Source of the DNA: Zonotrichia leucophrys gambelii
Lineage: Eukaryota > Chordata > Aves > Passeriformes > Passerellidae
Direction of reading: 5' to 3'
Assembly: GCF_028769735.1 (NCBI RefSeq)
Contig: NC_088172.1
Span: 71,200,631 to 71,264,630, forward strand
DNA length: 64,000 nt
The translations under genes and the position numbers were made by a program. Positions 13,301 to 26,592 of the stretch are shown here, piece after piece (the first letter of the stretch is position 1; every line of letters starts with the position of its first letter). Below the pieces are notes generated by a model. The model made no database searches and had not been told where the DNA came from. It saw only the letters and a list, made by a program, of their open reading frames with translations.

Positions 13301-16300
13301 TTCTTTGTGGCTTCCTTGGCTGTGTATGTACATGTAAGAAACACACCTGGAACAAATAAACATAGTATCAGGAAAAAGATGGACTATCAACATCAGTCAC
13401 CAGAAGCTCCTCTGCATGAGATTTCTCAAATTTAAATCAACAGGGTGAAAACCTGAAATAAGAATATTTTCAGCCACATTTAGGTTTCTACTTGGTGGTT
13501 AACTTTGCAGTCAAGATGTCATCTGCTGTGGGGAAGTTCTCTGAAGGGGACTAAAAATCAATTCAGTTCACACATTCATCTACGCAACTCACTATCTCAA
13601 GATGCCATAGAGTCCATGTGGCCCAGAAAACCACAAAAATATTTCCACAGCAGTGGGAACTCTTTGTAATTGGTGCAATATGGAAGCTAATGAAACAATG
13701 TGCTCTGTCCACAAAGCAACTGGGAATTTTGGGAGCCAAAAATTCTTCTTAATAACCATTTGGGAAGGTAATTATTCTGCAATTTTGTGTTGTGACATTT
13801 CACTCACTGGTGGCAGCAGGTGAGGGGTACTGGGCAGCATTAGAGAGTGTGTGAGGTTCTAGGGTGGCATGTCACAGCAAGGGCACCCATTTTCTTTAGT
13901 AAGCAGGATTATGGTTTGAAAAGTGTAAAAGAGACATATGCTGTTACTTTAAAAGTTACATCCCAATATATTCCTGTAGCTTACCATCTTATGTTTACTT
14001 GCTAAGTGATAACGTACAAAATCTCTTTATTCTCTGTGCTTATCTTATAAGCATTGTATTATGGGTAATTGATAACTTCATTAAATACATCTTGACTTTC
14101 CTGTTCACCTTTCCCTTCTCTGAGCTTTCAAAGGGAATTGAAACTCTCTGTGATGTGTCAGCTGATCATTTTATCCTGTGTTAAACTAATCTTACTAGAA
14201 TATGCAACAGAAAGAATTTCCTTCTTTCATGCTCTTCTCCCCCTAGACTGATTGCAGAGAGTTTGCAGACTTAATCACACCTAGAACTTGCTCAAAAGTT
14301 AAAGCAGTCTCACAGTGTCTGAAGTGACAGTGCAGAGGTGCAGTATTTGGGCTTTTTGTCACCAATGCAGTTGTGTAACCATGGCAAAATTGTAGTTAGT
14401 TAAGAAAAAAAGGAATGCATGAGTGGAAATTAAAGTGCAATATCTCAATTACTTGGAATGTTGCAACACAATCTAATGTGGGGAAAGTAATCTCTTAATT
14501 TATGTAGAAGAACTACATAGATTGCTGTAATGTGAACTAAGAACAACTGTCCTGACAGACTTGAGGATAACAGCTAGAGGGAATATTGCCTGGGAATGTC
14601 ACAACCAGAGTGTTCATGTAAAATGAATTGCAAGTTCTGGAGTTCCTACATGTTCCCAAAAAGTGAGATCCTGTCTGACTGCCAGGGGAAAGAAAATAAG
14701 ACACATTTATAACCTTTTGGTACCATCTTGTTCATGGAAAGAACAAGAACAGGGAGAATTGAAAAAGCTGATTTTTCTTTAGAGGGAATCTTTACATTAC
14801 AGACACTTTTCAGGCCCACCTGATATGGACTGCATGTAACTGGTCATATACTTGGAAATGTCTGCAAGTAATTAATATTTTTTTCTATGCCAAAGCCAAG
14901 AAGTTTGTGTAGCCCATTTCTGAGAAGCTGTGCCAAGGCTTATACCTGCCACTGAGAGCTTCATCAGCCCTGGAGTCCAAAGGAAAGAGAAACAGTCAGT
15001 AGCCACTGGGCATCCAGGATGGGAGAATACAGACCCTACAAATTGCAGCACATCAGCTGTACTTACCAAAGAAGGTTGCAATGACTGTGGCCCTCATGGT
15101 GAATGAAGCAAAATCTGGATGTGTCACCAAGGAGCACTGAAAAGGAAAAGAGGAGTTCACCAGGCTGCATTTGGAGGTAAGGCAGATGACACTGGAATGG
15201 TGGGGGCAGAGGGACTGTGTGCTCTTCTTTAACCTTTCACAGACCTCACATGCTGCATCCTCTTATGACACTCTTTAGAACAACTGATATCCCCAGGGGA
15301 GGTGGTGTTTGGGCTACCACACTCCCATGGACTAATCTTTACTTGTCTCCAAAATTTGTCTTTTGCTCCAGAAACCAAGATTTCACATACTTATTTCAGA
15401 AGCCAGGGTCAGGAGAGGGCAAGGTGGGCATGGACATGTTTTGACACCTATTCAAATCTGTTCACTGTTCTTCTAAGAAATAATCAAAGAATTGTCCTTT
15501 CTGCACATCAAAGCACACCAGGTAATCTCATATAGATAAGGGGAACATAAATCCATTTACTCCTGAAAGACGTTGCATGAAGTATTTTGCAATTGTTCCA
15601 TCATTTTTGAGCCAAATTACTGGTTTCTTTCATTTTCTGAGGATGTGTATGTGTGTACTTATATGTGAGCACCTGAGATTAAGAGGATTCTGTCAGAACA
15701 TCTGGAAAACATTTTTTCTGGGTCTGCATACATGGTTGATGACCCCTGCCATCCCCGAAGCTCTTGGCCAGGCTACAAGAATTCAAACTTATCAGAGATG
15801 ACCCCTCTCAGCCCCTCCTGAGCATCATCTGCTGCTTTTGCTATTATTTCATGATTGTGGAGGGAATCCTGTGTTGGGGACTCATAGTTAATCACAGTCA
15901 TTAAAGTACTACATAATGTTTGACAAATAGAGTAAAAAGTCTGAAAGGGTGAATATCAATGATCAAAACAAACTTGATCTTCAGAGAAAACTTATTACAT
16001 GCTTACAAGTGGAAAGATTTGTTTAAAAAAAAAGAGCTAGCTATGAAGAAAGAAAATAGGAATGTTAAATAAGAATGCTAAAGCTGGTTATGACCAGGGA
16101 AAGCAAGATATCTGCTTCCTGGAAAAATGGCAGATTTCATCTGATTTCACATTGCAATTCATATACTTAGAAGCAGGGCTGTGGTAACCCCAGAAAGAAA
16201 TTAGAGAACAAGGAAGATAGAGGAGAGTAAGAGAAAAAAAAAATCTGCATTCTGTCTTCATATAAAATGTTTCCATATTTTTACTTTAATTGCTCTTCTT

Positions 16301-19300
16301 TTTCAAGCAAGCCACATGCCATGAGTGAGGATGACTAAAACAGTATGCTAATCTAAACTGAGTTCAGCCGGTTCTGGCTCTATATAATTTATAACTCTTT
16401 TTACATAGAGCAGATCCACCTCTGATTTTTGCTCCTGTGCTACAGTTGGAGAGCTTCAAGTGCCAGGACATACTAACAGTGTCACTTGCTAACAGCACAA
16501 TGTCTATCCTTGGTGATATCCCTGCAAAAGGTTCCTGCTGGGCTGCTAAAGCTGAAAGTGGCAGAGGTTTCTCAGAAGCCACTGAACCGAATCTGGGGGA
16601 CATGGAAGTGGCTCAGCACAGTCACTGTGTCTTTCTGAACAACGTGGGCAGTGCAGTGGGGGTGACCCCAGGCTGTACAAGCCATATCAGCAAGAGCAGA
16701 TAAGTGGTGATGTTCTGCTCTCATGGTTAGCTTCTATTAAAAGGAGTTGCCCATCTTCTGGAACAAAAATCCCTTTTAAGCATTTACTGAAGTTTGTTTC
16801 TGCAGTGAAGCTGTTAAAAGAAATAGCACCAAGATGTAGAAGAGTGCTCAGAGAAACTTAGCTCAGATGCTTTTCTCCTCCCTTTTACATTTCAACCCAC
16901 TAACACATCAGAGGTATCAAACAATAGCTCCCCTTCAATGAATTCTCACTTTAGGTCAATCACAGAAAAAGAAGAGGCAGAATAAGAGTAGCAATTCATT
17001 TGCAGAACTACCATGCACCACTAAAGATTGTACTGACACTGGCTTAAACTTTGCAAAAGACATCTTAATATGAGCATTCCCAAAATTTGCATTGAATAAA
17101 TTCAGCATTGGCATTTTTATTTAAAGTCAAAGAGATTTGTGTGAATTTTTCCTGGCAGTATTTGGCTTGGTGCTGAGATGTTTTTCATCACCAGCTTAAT
17201 TACAGTAGAAGAGGTCTGAGATGGTAAAGCATCCATGTAAAATCTGGCTTCATGGGTGGGCTGCTGTGGGGGGAGAGTCCAACAGTGCCTGACTTTTCCT
17301 GTCTTACAAAACGTGTAACCACCCTTGTATCACCAGGGCTGCACAAGACTTCCCACTGCTTCCTGAAGGCCCTGCTATCCCCAGCCCTGCTGTCCCCAGG
17401 GCATGGCCAGCCACCCCAGGAGCCACCCCAATCCTCTTGGGTGACAGCACCCTAGGCTTGGCTGCAGTTGCATTCTCTGCCTAGTTGGCTGGTGGGAATT
17501 TCTCTTCAAGGCAAGAGAAAGTGGGCTTTTGTTCCTAAATTATTATGAATTCACTGTGGAAAGAAGCCAGTAAATCTAAAAGGATTTAAGACTTAAAGGC
17601 TGTCAGGGGTTCAGCAGAGTTCAGCAGATCCCTTAGCTTGCAATAACAGATGTTTATCAATAAGAAAGATACTGGAAGCATTTAGACAAGGCTGTTAGAT
17701 TTACTTAACAGCTTTGTTGTCACAGCTAAACAGAAAAACATCTTATTGTGGACTCTGTATCTGCGTTAGTGCTAACATCCTCATGGAAATAAATTATAAT
17801 AGTAAAGAAAATTGGTTTTGCCACTATAATAATTTCTACTATATTTCTACTAGTTTTTGCCACTATAATAATTTCTGCATATCAGGAGAAATGCACAGTA
17901 ATCCTGTGACACAGCCCTGGTGACAGTATTCCAGGGGGTGGTCCTGGCCTTCAGACCCTGGGCTGTCACATGGGGAAATGCACGGGAGGATTTACATTGC
18001 TGCCTATTAAGTATCAGGCACAGAAGCTCCAGGCTTTCTGTAGTGGGAATTCGTGTGCATTCATTGTTTTTGGGGCCTAGGGTGTCCCCTGATTTAAGCT
18101 GTGTGAGATCTCCTGCACTGTGCACTGGCATGGCATCTGCTCCTTCACACTGCTAAAGGGAGCAACAGCTTGGAAAAAACCAGTGGGTTTTTTGTTTCTC
18201 TGGGAAGGAAAGAGAAAGCAGGGCTCCAATCCATACTTACAACAGACTTTTTTAGTCTGTGTAGATCCACTGAGAGGTTTGGGGATGTTTTATCTGTAGA
18301 TAAAGAATGACACTTTGCTATTAAATACGAAGTTGTACTTCCTTTGTTGCTTTACAAAATGAATAGATTGCATTAAAACAAACTGAAAAGTTTCTACTTT
18401 GTACTAGTCTGGAACATGAGTTTTGCTGAGACTTCTCCTAATCAGATTTCTGTTGAGGCAATATTTACAGTCTCAGTCAGAACTGGGAAGTAGTGACTAC
18501 ACACTATTAAATCTCCTAAACTGTATGCTGGATCTCTGTTTGTCAGAGTACCTTTTCCCATCTGAATCTTTCAGACTGTTATAACAGAAGTTACCTTTAT
18601 GCCAGAGAAGCTATTACATATGCATTACATTAGCACATGCTTCAATTCCTGCTAAGTACAAATGTAGTAAGAAGTATCTCCTTCAGTGTTTCACAGTGCA
18701 GCTGATATTTTACCTTTTAAAATAAAAGCCTTATTTGAAAGAACATTGATTACTTTTTCCTGACCACAAACACTTGAAAACTCTTGAATGTTAGTGAAGA
18801 GACAGAATTAGCAAGCTATTCTTTCTGTGTATAAAGTAGGATTTTTTATACTGACCTTTTATTAGCAACTTGACTTTTATAAAGATCTGAGAGAGCTGCT
18901 ATGTACTACAAACAAACAGATGGTTTAAATGCACATAATTGTCACTGTATGGCAAACTGCAACATTTTCTGGAGGAAGTGCAGATTATAAGTCCTTGATT
19001 TTTGGTGTCAGGCACTGCTGTCCATTCCATGTGCAAGCTGAAATTCTTTGCTAGGGCCATGTGCTTTGCCTCTGCAGGAGTAAGCAGTTTATCTCCTGTA
19101 ATCTCCTGTGCCACAGAAATTAATTTGTATACTCTCTTTGTACCACAATAGTGTGTGTCATTGTTTCCCTTTTCAAGGGGTTCTAATATCTCAGCAACAC
19201 TGGCACCATAAAGAAAAATAGAAGTGGATTTGTCTGAAATCTATTTGAGCAAGTAGCGTGGAGTCAGCAGCAGGATCTCTAAGCACTGTGGGTTGAGTTA

Positions 19301-22300
19301 AATATGTGCCCTTTCTTGGAAAATCAAGTGGGCTTGATGTAGGTGTGAGTAAACTGGTTCTGATAAACAAGAGCTGATCATCATCTTCGAGAGGAAAACA
19401 TTTTAGATTTCTTTTTTTGTTGTTGTTGTCGCTTTTAAATTTTTTTAATATTATTGTTTAACCCTTTCTTTGTTGCATGCTCATACTCTGTACCCATGGT
19501 ATTGTACCTTGTTTGGCAGGGCAAGAACTGTTTGTTTTGTAGCACACAAGGTGATAAGAGTAGCACTCGCCACATGTGATTTAATTTCACCCCCTTTCTT
19601 GTCAGAGGGATGAAGTTATGTACCCTCAGTGCACTGCATTGCTCTGAAGGTCTGTACATTAAAAAAAGTATCTAAGTAGCTGTTTTTTGGAAAACTGGAG
19701 GTACTGAATTTTGCTGAGGCAGAAAGGTTGAATTGATAGCTATAGCTCATTATGGAGGCTTAGACTGACCTGTAGGTGTACCAGGCCAGGTCACAAAATG
19801 CAAGATCCAAGGTGCTGTTTTGTGAGGTGAGCTTGTCTGCATGGGAGGATAGCCTTTACTCTTTGTATGGTGTGAAATAGAATATATGCATCCAGGAATT
19901 TAAAAATATCATAGACTTCATCACCTGCTGCTATAAGAAAAGGTGAGTGAACACTCACCTTTCATATTTCTTCTTTGATGAGGAAAACATGAGTCCAAAT
20001 TCCCTGAGGCCATGGACAGTTATCCCTGATTAAGTGTTCTCACCACTTGCTTCTTATGACCAGAGTTTGATGGCTGCCACATAATGTTTTACATGGTGCC
20101 TGCTGTGCTCTGTGAGGTTTCTGACTCTCAAGAGAGCTGTGGGGGCTGCTGGCAGCCAGTACCTCTTGTGGGGTACCTGCCACGTCACTCTCAAGTCACT
20201 GAAGTGAGGTATGGGTGGATTCAGAGGTCTGAATTCTACCTAAGTTGCACCTTGGGCACAGGAGTAATTTTTTTCTGAGGTGGTTGAACAAATGTTTATA
20301 TGCAGGTTGGCAAGAGGAATTTAGTTCAAAATAGGTCTCATTCAGGTAGGTATAATGAAGAGATGATATACCTAAAAATTTAGAGACAAATAGAAACATG
20401 TAAGCAGCCCTGCAGTACTTATTTTGTGTTCATGCAATGCGCTGAAATTAAAACATAAGTGTGAAGTAACAGTGATGATGACTTCTCTGCTTTCCACAGA
20501 GCTCTTTCAGAAGAAGGTAATTTATTTAAGACTAGAGTTTGATTTAACTTGCCAGACCTTTCTCAGAGCCTAAATAAAACTGCAATGATTATACATTTTC
20601 ATCTGTCTCAGCAAGAAAACCATCAATTATGTTGGTCTGACCTGCCCCTTCCAGCAAAGGAAGAGATACATTTAGAATATGTCACCCACCCACAGAGAAA
20701 ATATAATTTGGACTGTCTGGATTATGATTTCTTTGGGGGCCATTACACTGTACTTTCCTGGTTTATGCTAATGTATTATGCCTTAATTTTTCATTTTGAT
20801 GCACAGATTCATTCCTCATTGGGAATTGCCGTTTGCTTAAACCTGTGAATCCCTGTCCAGAAAACTTCCTCCCACTGTTCTCCTCCCCACCATGGCTTTT
20901 GTCTGCTCACGTACCTGCCCCACTTACTCTCAGGGAAACTTTTTCTACTTTTCTAGTTTGACTATTACTTCTGCTTAACATCATTCAGACCCCAACCAGG
21001 TGCCATCAATCTCTGGCACTGCAATTTTCCCAAGAAATAGAGGGCAGAGGAAAGTACTTGCAATTCAGCAGTGCCGGAGGGCTGTGCTAGCTTTGTAGCA
21101 GGAGATTTGTGACCACATTTCTTTCCTTTTCTCTCTCTTTTTTTTTTTTTAGAAAATGTGCCATTTTCTATTTCCAACAAATGGTTTAAACAAGTCAAAG
21201 TGACTTTTTAAAGTGCAATACATGGTTTCTCAGATTGGATGCACAATAAAGAGCACTGAGTAACCATGCTATTGTGCTGCCTGCAAACTAAGAATTAGTG
21301 TCGTGTGTCAGAATTCCCCTGAAGGTACATATTTAGTCTAAAAGCAAGGAATTTCTGTTAAAGGCACTGAAAAAACTGCACATAACCCTGGGGATGGTTT
21401 TGGAATTTCTGTAGCATGTTCAAACAAAACAACATATTTTTTAGGTGGAAACTTAGAAGCAGAAATTTAGAGAAACCGTAGGATGTTTACTCTCTGCTTA
21501 AAGCTACGCATTACCCTTTGCTACAAAAGTGAATTATATGTCTAGATCAAAAGCCAAACTCATCCTTGAGCATGCTAGTAAATTAATATAACAGCTCACA
21601 GAAAACTTTTATTGATCCAGTATCTCCTGCAGTTTGTATTACTGTAGTGATACAGTAATAGTGATGCCCCATGCCAAAGCCAAGGACTGGTTGGATAAGG
21701 ATTAAGAAAACATTTGTAATTAAAAAAAAAAGAAACAACAAGAAACCTGGAACTACCCTGGCATTGAGCACTTGTTTGAAGTAAGGTAGGAAGTGATGAA
21801 ATTAATTTATGTCTAGTAATGACAACTTGATCAAGGAAGCATCTTTCACAAAAGGTCTTCAGCAAATCAGGAAGCATGGGAATGCTGTAGAAAGCATTTT
21901 GTAAAGCTAAGCTGAAATTCAGTTCTGTGGTAAACTGAAGTTAAGAAATTAGTTTCAATTTTGCATTCTCTTAAAAATTATAGTCTTGTGCTCCTTGCAC
22001 TGCAAAATATTTTCCTTTTTATATTTTGTAGTTTTCAAAAAATATTATTTCTTCCTAACCGCATTACTTCGGTTTGGAAATGTTTTCTCCAAGTCTTCTC
22101 AGTTAAATATCTTTCTGATACCTTTGGTTTAGAAAAAAACAACCTGTGCAACAAGGGAGGTTGCTACCAAAGGCAAAGCAGAAAACAACCCCAAACCACC
22201 TTCTGTTTCTCAGTCATCTTGTACTGCTGCTTTGTTGGGACCTCCCAATGGCTTGCCTGCTTGTAGGGTCAGCTGCTGAAGGCCAGGATGCCCAGCCCCA

Positions 22301-22318
22301 CATCCCAGGACATTCTCC
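10308..22318. other. Non-coding stretch, no gene recognised
   Basis: A long stretch of ordinary AT-rich DNA. Apart from a short direct repeat at 17816-17876 and simple runs (CT near 12987-13001, T near 21129-21150), nothing could be supported. Confidence 0.4.
17816..17876. repeat. 22-bp direct repeat, 39-bp period
   Basis: The 22-base unit beginning TTTTGCCACTATAATA occurs without mismatch at 17816-17837 and 17855-17876. It is probably a local duplication, with no other element seen around it. Confidence 0.8.
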
Positions 22319-22504
22319 ATGGCCACGCTGCCCATGGCCCTCCCCAGGCCGTGGTCATTCATTGCTGCTTTGGCTTTGCTACAGACTGCTCCAGCTGTGT
22401 CCTCCCAGCTCCTCTGCAGCCCACTGCAACCCAACAGGGGCACTCAGGCTGATGCCTCTCACCTGATGGGGCTGTTCCGGGAGCAGTTTGAAAACCCTGG
22501 ACCT
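22319..22504 (+). CDS. Candidate first exon with signal peptide-like start
   Basis: From ATG 22319, or more likely ATG 22334, the frame gives a hydrophobic stretch (WSFIAALALLQTAPAVSSQ) that resembles a cleavable signal peptide, followed by a polar segment containing HLMGLFREQFENPGP. The frame meets CCT|GTGAGT, a near-consensus splice donor with GT at 22505-22506, and would otherwise run to a stop at 22526-22528. The DNA is GC-rich compared with its flanks. No downstream exon in matching phase was found (the candidate at 24730 starts in another phase), and the protein is not recognised. It may be chance. Confidence 0.2.
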
Positions 22505-22528
22505 GTGAGTACCATTTCCAGTTTTTGA

Positions 22529-24729
22529 TGACTGAAGACGATATCTCAGGGCTCCAAGCTGCTCTTGGGAGGAAATGGAGCTATGGACTGGAATGAGTGC
22601 CAGCATTATAAATGAGGCTATTAGGGGTTGTGCTGCTTTCCTGGAGACGTGCTGTTGGTGGAGGTGCTGGTGAGAGACACGACACGGTGAGGGCCAAGCT
22701 GTGCAGCCTTATGGCATGTGTGTGCTGGCAGCACTGGGCTCTCTAACATATGGGGCATGTGGACAACATGAGCAATAGCTCAGCTTCCAAAACTACATTC
22801 CTCAGGATCTGAGTGCCCTGGAGGGGAAATGAAAAGCTAGAAAACATGGTGGCAGAGAAAGTGGCCTTCAAAGCCCAGTCCTGGATACTGTGACAGTGTA
22901 GGTGCAGCCAGAAATTGCTGAGAAATGTGTCTCAGAACCAGGCTAACACTGTTTTACTAATTTTGCATATTAGAGTATTTAATATGCAAAAGCCTGCTGT
23001 TTTGCATAGAGGTGGATCACAGGATTCTGTTTCTGAGATCAAAAAGGGAAACCACTTGGACTTGGAGCAGGAGCTTGTAATTTGTGGTCTTTTGTTTTGA
23101 AAACAAACGAAGCCCACAGTCCCCAGTATTGCATAATCTACTTCCATGCTCAGGAATTTTGAACTTTGGATTTAGGAGATTACCATATGAGCTTCTACTT
23201 CAAATCTAATTATTGCCTAACCTATGTATTTATTTCTACATACAGATTTCACCAATAGGAATAGAAGATGTAGACCACAGAAGACTGAGTTTCTGTCCCA
23301 AATTACCACCTATTTTGAGATGCAGTTTGGTGGAAAGGCTTTCTCCAAAACAGGGTGCAAGTAGGCTTTTATGATTTATGTGGTGTCAGTATTTGCCCTT
23401 ATGACATTTGTACAAAGTTGCTCCGTTGGATCTACTCTAAACTTCTCTAACCTCCCACCCCCCTCATCTGGACACTCATCTCCTTCCCATGCAGCCTCAT
23501 TTCCAAACAGCCTCTTTCCTTCTGTGCTTCATGTCCTAAAACTTCTTCCACCAAGTCCAGAAGGACAAAATTTTCAGGTGTTGAAGAAGCATTGCAGAAG
23601 AGGCGAGAAGGATGGGCTCCCACCAAGGCAAGCAGGATGGATTCCCATCATCCTCAGCTGGCTGGCAGCTGTGAAAATACCCCTGTAGTCAGGGAGTCCT
23701 TACCCTTTTGTAGCTCTGACTCACTGAGGTTGTTCACAGCCAGAATACACAGCCCTGCTGCCAGCTTTCCTCTATGTTTCACCCCTGTTCTATGGGCTGA
23801 AGGGTAAATGATGTATTTGGGGGAAACAAGAAAGAATGGAGCCTTCTGAGTCCCTAAAGGAACCTGGCAGGGAGATCGAGAGGCACAGACATGGCCGTGT
23901 CCAAGCTTCCCTGTAAATGAGTGATTTTTGAGAAGTAAAAATTTCCACAGTTTTGTGTACAAGTCTGAAGGTGTTGGAAATCCCCAGATCATCCTGATGG
24001 GGACATTAAAGGACTGCATGAATCTACACAAGAACATTCAGAATCTTCCTGAAAATTTTGGCGCATGTGTACCTGTCACTTGGCAATTCTATGCCTTTTT
24101 CATATGAAACAAGCTGCCAGCTGAAGGGCTGCTGGCTGCTGTGTTACATGTGTTATACTTACAAAAATATTTTATAAGGTGATAGGCTGAGCAACAGTTT
24201 GCAAGCGCAAGCTGAATGTATTTTTTATATCTGTGTCTGTGGGATGTTCAGTGGAATGAGGCACATTAAGGATAACTGACACAGATTGTGTTCTTAATGT
24301 GCCACTGACCTCTTAATGCACTCTGAAGTTCTGGAGATAAAGCAAAGATGGGATGGACTTCATGGGTGCTAGAATGTCTGTTCAGCCACTACAGCAAGAC
24401 TGATGTTAAGAACTGCTTAAATCTAGATAATTTGAATGGACCAGAGATGGTTATAAACACTCTTCTGAATAGGAATGTGTTTCCAGTTCAGGAAATATAG
24501 ATTTGGGTGCTGTGCTTAAAAAGGGAAGGAAAAAGCTGCAGATAGCGGGTCTTTTTGATTTTTTTTTTTTGTTGGCTTGTTTTGGTTTTTTGTTTTGGGG
24601 TTTTAGTTTTGTTTATTTTTTGTTTGGTTGTTTTTTTAAATTAAAATGAATTTTCATGAGAAATATTGATGTTTCCAAGCCGTTGGGAAGTTTTCTTTCT
24701 GATCAACACTTTCTATTTTTTTTTTCCAG
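22529..24729. other. Non-coding stretch, no gene recognised
   Basis: No supported gene. A T/G-rich low-complexity tract lies at about 24558-24637, just before the candidate exon that follows. Confidence 0.4.
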
Positions 24730-24833
24730 GCCTCAGTCACTGAAAAATGAGCCCAAAGAGGAAAGGCAGCCCAAGGCAACCCAGCTAAATCCTGCTGGAG
24801 AGGAGAACAGAGAAGATGGCCAGAGAGATGAGG
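24730..24833 (+). CDS. Candidate internal coding exon, charged, gene unknown
   Basis: A strong pyrimidine tract (CTATTTTTTTTTTCCAG, ending at 24729) is followed by 104 bases open in one frame and then GATGAGG|GTGAGC, a good donor with GT at 24834-24835. It holds 34 full codons plus one split base on each side. The peptide is highly charged and polar (for example LKNEPKEERQPKATQLNP and GEENREDGQRDE), as in a disordered linker. The splice signals are better than most in this region. Family unknown. It could also be a non-coding exon or a pseudo-exon. Confidence 0.3.
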
Positions 24834-26482
24834 GTGAGCTGGCTGCAGGAGGGAAGGAAGGAGGGAATGGGCTCTGTTCTCTGCTGGCAGGGCACCTGCA
24901 GGGGATGTGGTAGCAGCCCTCAGACAGCACTAAATGTAGAGCTGCCCCTGAACAGAGTTAGGTGCAGAATGTTTGCAGAGCCAGAGCAAATACTTGGGTA
25001 GCTAGCCCATGAGCGCCATGCTGCCAGGACTGCCCAAACCTGGCAGCTCCCGGTGTTTGCAAGGGGCAGCTACACCCACACAGGCTGCAGTCACAGCTGG
25101 CCAGTACAGCCACCCCACAGGTGCCTTTGGAGCCTACAGCATTTCAGTAGATCCTGACTTCTCTATGGGCCACAGTGCTGGAAGAAAAGTTAATCAGTTC
25201 ATGCTCCTGTTGTATCTGAACAAACCCCTTCACATTTTACATCAGCTTGCTTTCCACCGGGCTCCATCACAAAGCACTTTTACTCCTGCCCAGGCTCACA
25301 GCGCGGCCTGCAGCCCTTTATGCTGGGGGCTTGGAGAGTTCACAAGGCGGTGCAGGCTCTGGCAAGGCAGACAGTCACAGTTTAATTTCCTAACAGATAC
25401 AATCGAAACAGCCACAGATTTTCGGGGCATTTCTGTGCCTTTCTGAGCCTCTCGTGTGGCAGCGGGAAGCTGTGCTGCCTGTGCAGATTTAGCCAGGTTT
25501 TCCAAGAGGGAAATGCGCAGCAAATAAAGGAACTGGGATGCAAAAGAGTGGCAGCTGCTTTAGGACTGTTAGAGAGGCTCTTTTACGGACGAATGAACCG
25601 TCAATTTGTAGTAAGACATTGTTTTCTAAACATAGCATGAAAACTGTTATCTTGCCTGGCTGGTCATTAGAAGAGAGATAATTATAGTCCCTGTGCGACT
25701 GCCGGGCCCAGAACAGGGCCTGCATTGTCCCGGGCCCAGCTGAGCACAGGCACAGGCTCCCCAGGCAGCGCTGGGACAAGGGGGCTCCTTGTGCCCCGGC
25801 AAGTTCAAAAGAGGAATTGAAGTGCTCTAAGTAGGTGTTAAGCACCTATTTCTCTCTCTGACTCTGGACTTAGAAATCTACTCCACAAGAGAAAGATGTG
25901 GAGGGCAGATCTGCAACTACTGTAGCTGCAGCCTCCCTGCTTTTTGTACAATCCATGCTATGATTATTATTTTTCTTTTATTAAAAAAAAAATCAAACCC
26001 CAAACCATCAGTTTTGCCGTTCTGTGTTTCTGTTTTTCAACACAGATTAATGGAATCTGTATGATGGACAGGTTTTCAGAAGGAAGGACATATTACATGT
26101 TCAGTGTCCACTTCCTGAGCCCTGAATGAGAAACCTAAATCTCAGGTGATGCTGCAGCAGGCTGGAGGAGTCCTGGTGTGTACCCAGAGCTTCAGGGGGC
26201 CAGAGCATCTCTCCAGGACTGCCAGGAAATTCCAGGCTTTTGTTTTTCATTACCCATGCAGAAAAGACCCTGCCACCCCAGCCAATTGCAGTGGGCCAGC
26301 ACACACGTTGCTGCTCTGGCCCCTGCCTATGCCAGTCCCACTATAGGGGCAGTTCATGGCTACAAGTGCCACTGCACTGGTTTTTTTTCGGGAATACAGA
26401 CAGAGTTGCAGGTAGAAAACTGAGTTATCACTTTTTCTTGCTCATTTTAACCAGGTGCCTTAAATGACTTACCTATCAACAC
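24834..26482. other. GC-richer non-coding stretch
   Basis: Between about 25010 and 25800 the base composition is noticeably GC-richer than the rest of the left half. Several open frames cross it on both strands, but none shows a domain or a convincing pair of splice sites. Confidence 0.3.
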
Positions 26483-26592
26483 TTAAACTGAAAGAGAGTA
26501 GGTTTAGATTAGATATTAGGAAGAAATTCTTCACTGTGAGGGTGCTGAGGCACTGCCACAGCTTGGTCAGAGAAGTTGTGGATGTCATGTGA
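26483..26592 (+). mobile_element. CR1 LINE fragment (short, internal 3' part)
   Basis: The block starting AACTGAAAGAGAGTAGGTTT and continuing through TTAGATATTAGGAAGAAATT to the GGTCAGAGAAGTTGTGGATG region matches the last coding segment of CR1 (RFRLDIRKKFF...). The same segment recurs in the CR1 copy at 57457-57840. The usual tail is absent, so both ends are truncated. Confidence 0.8.
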
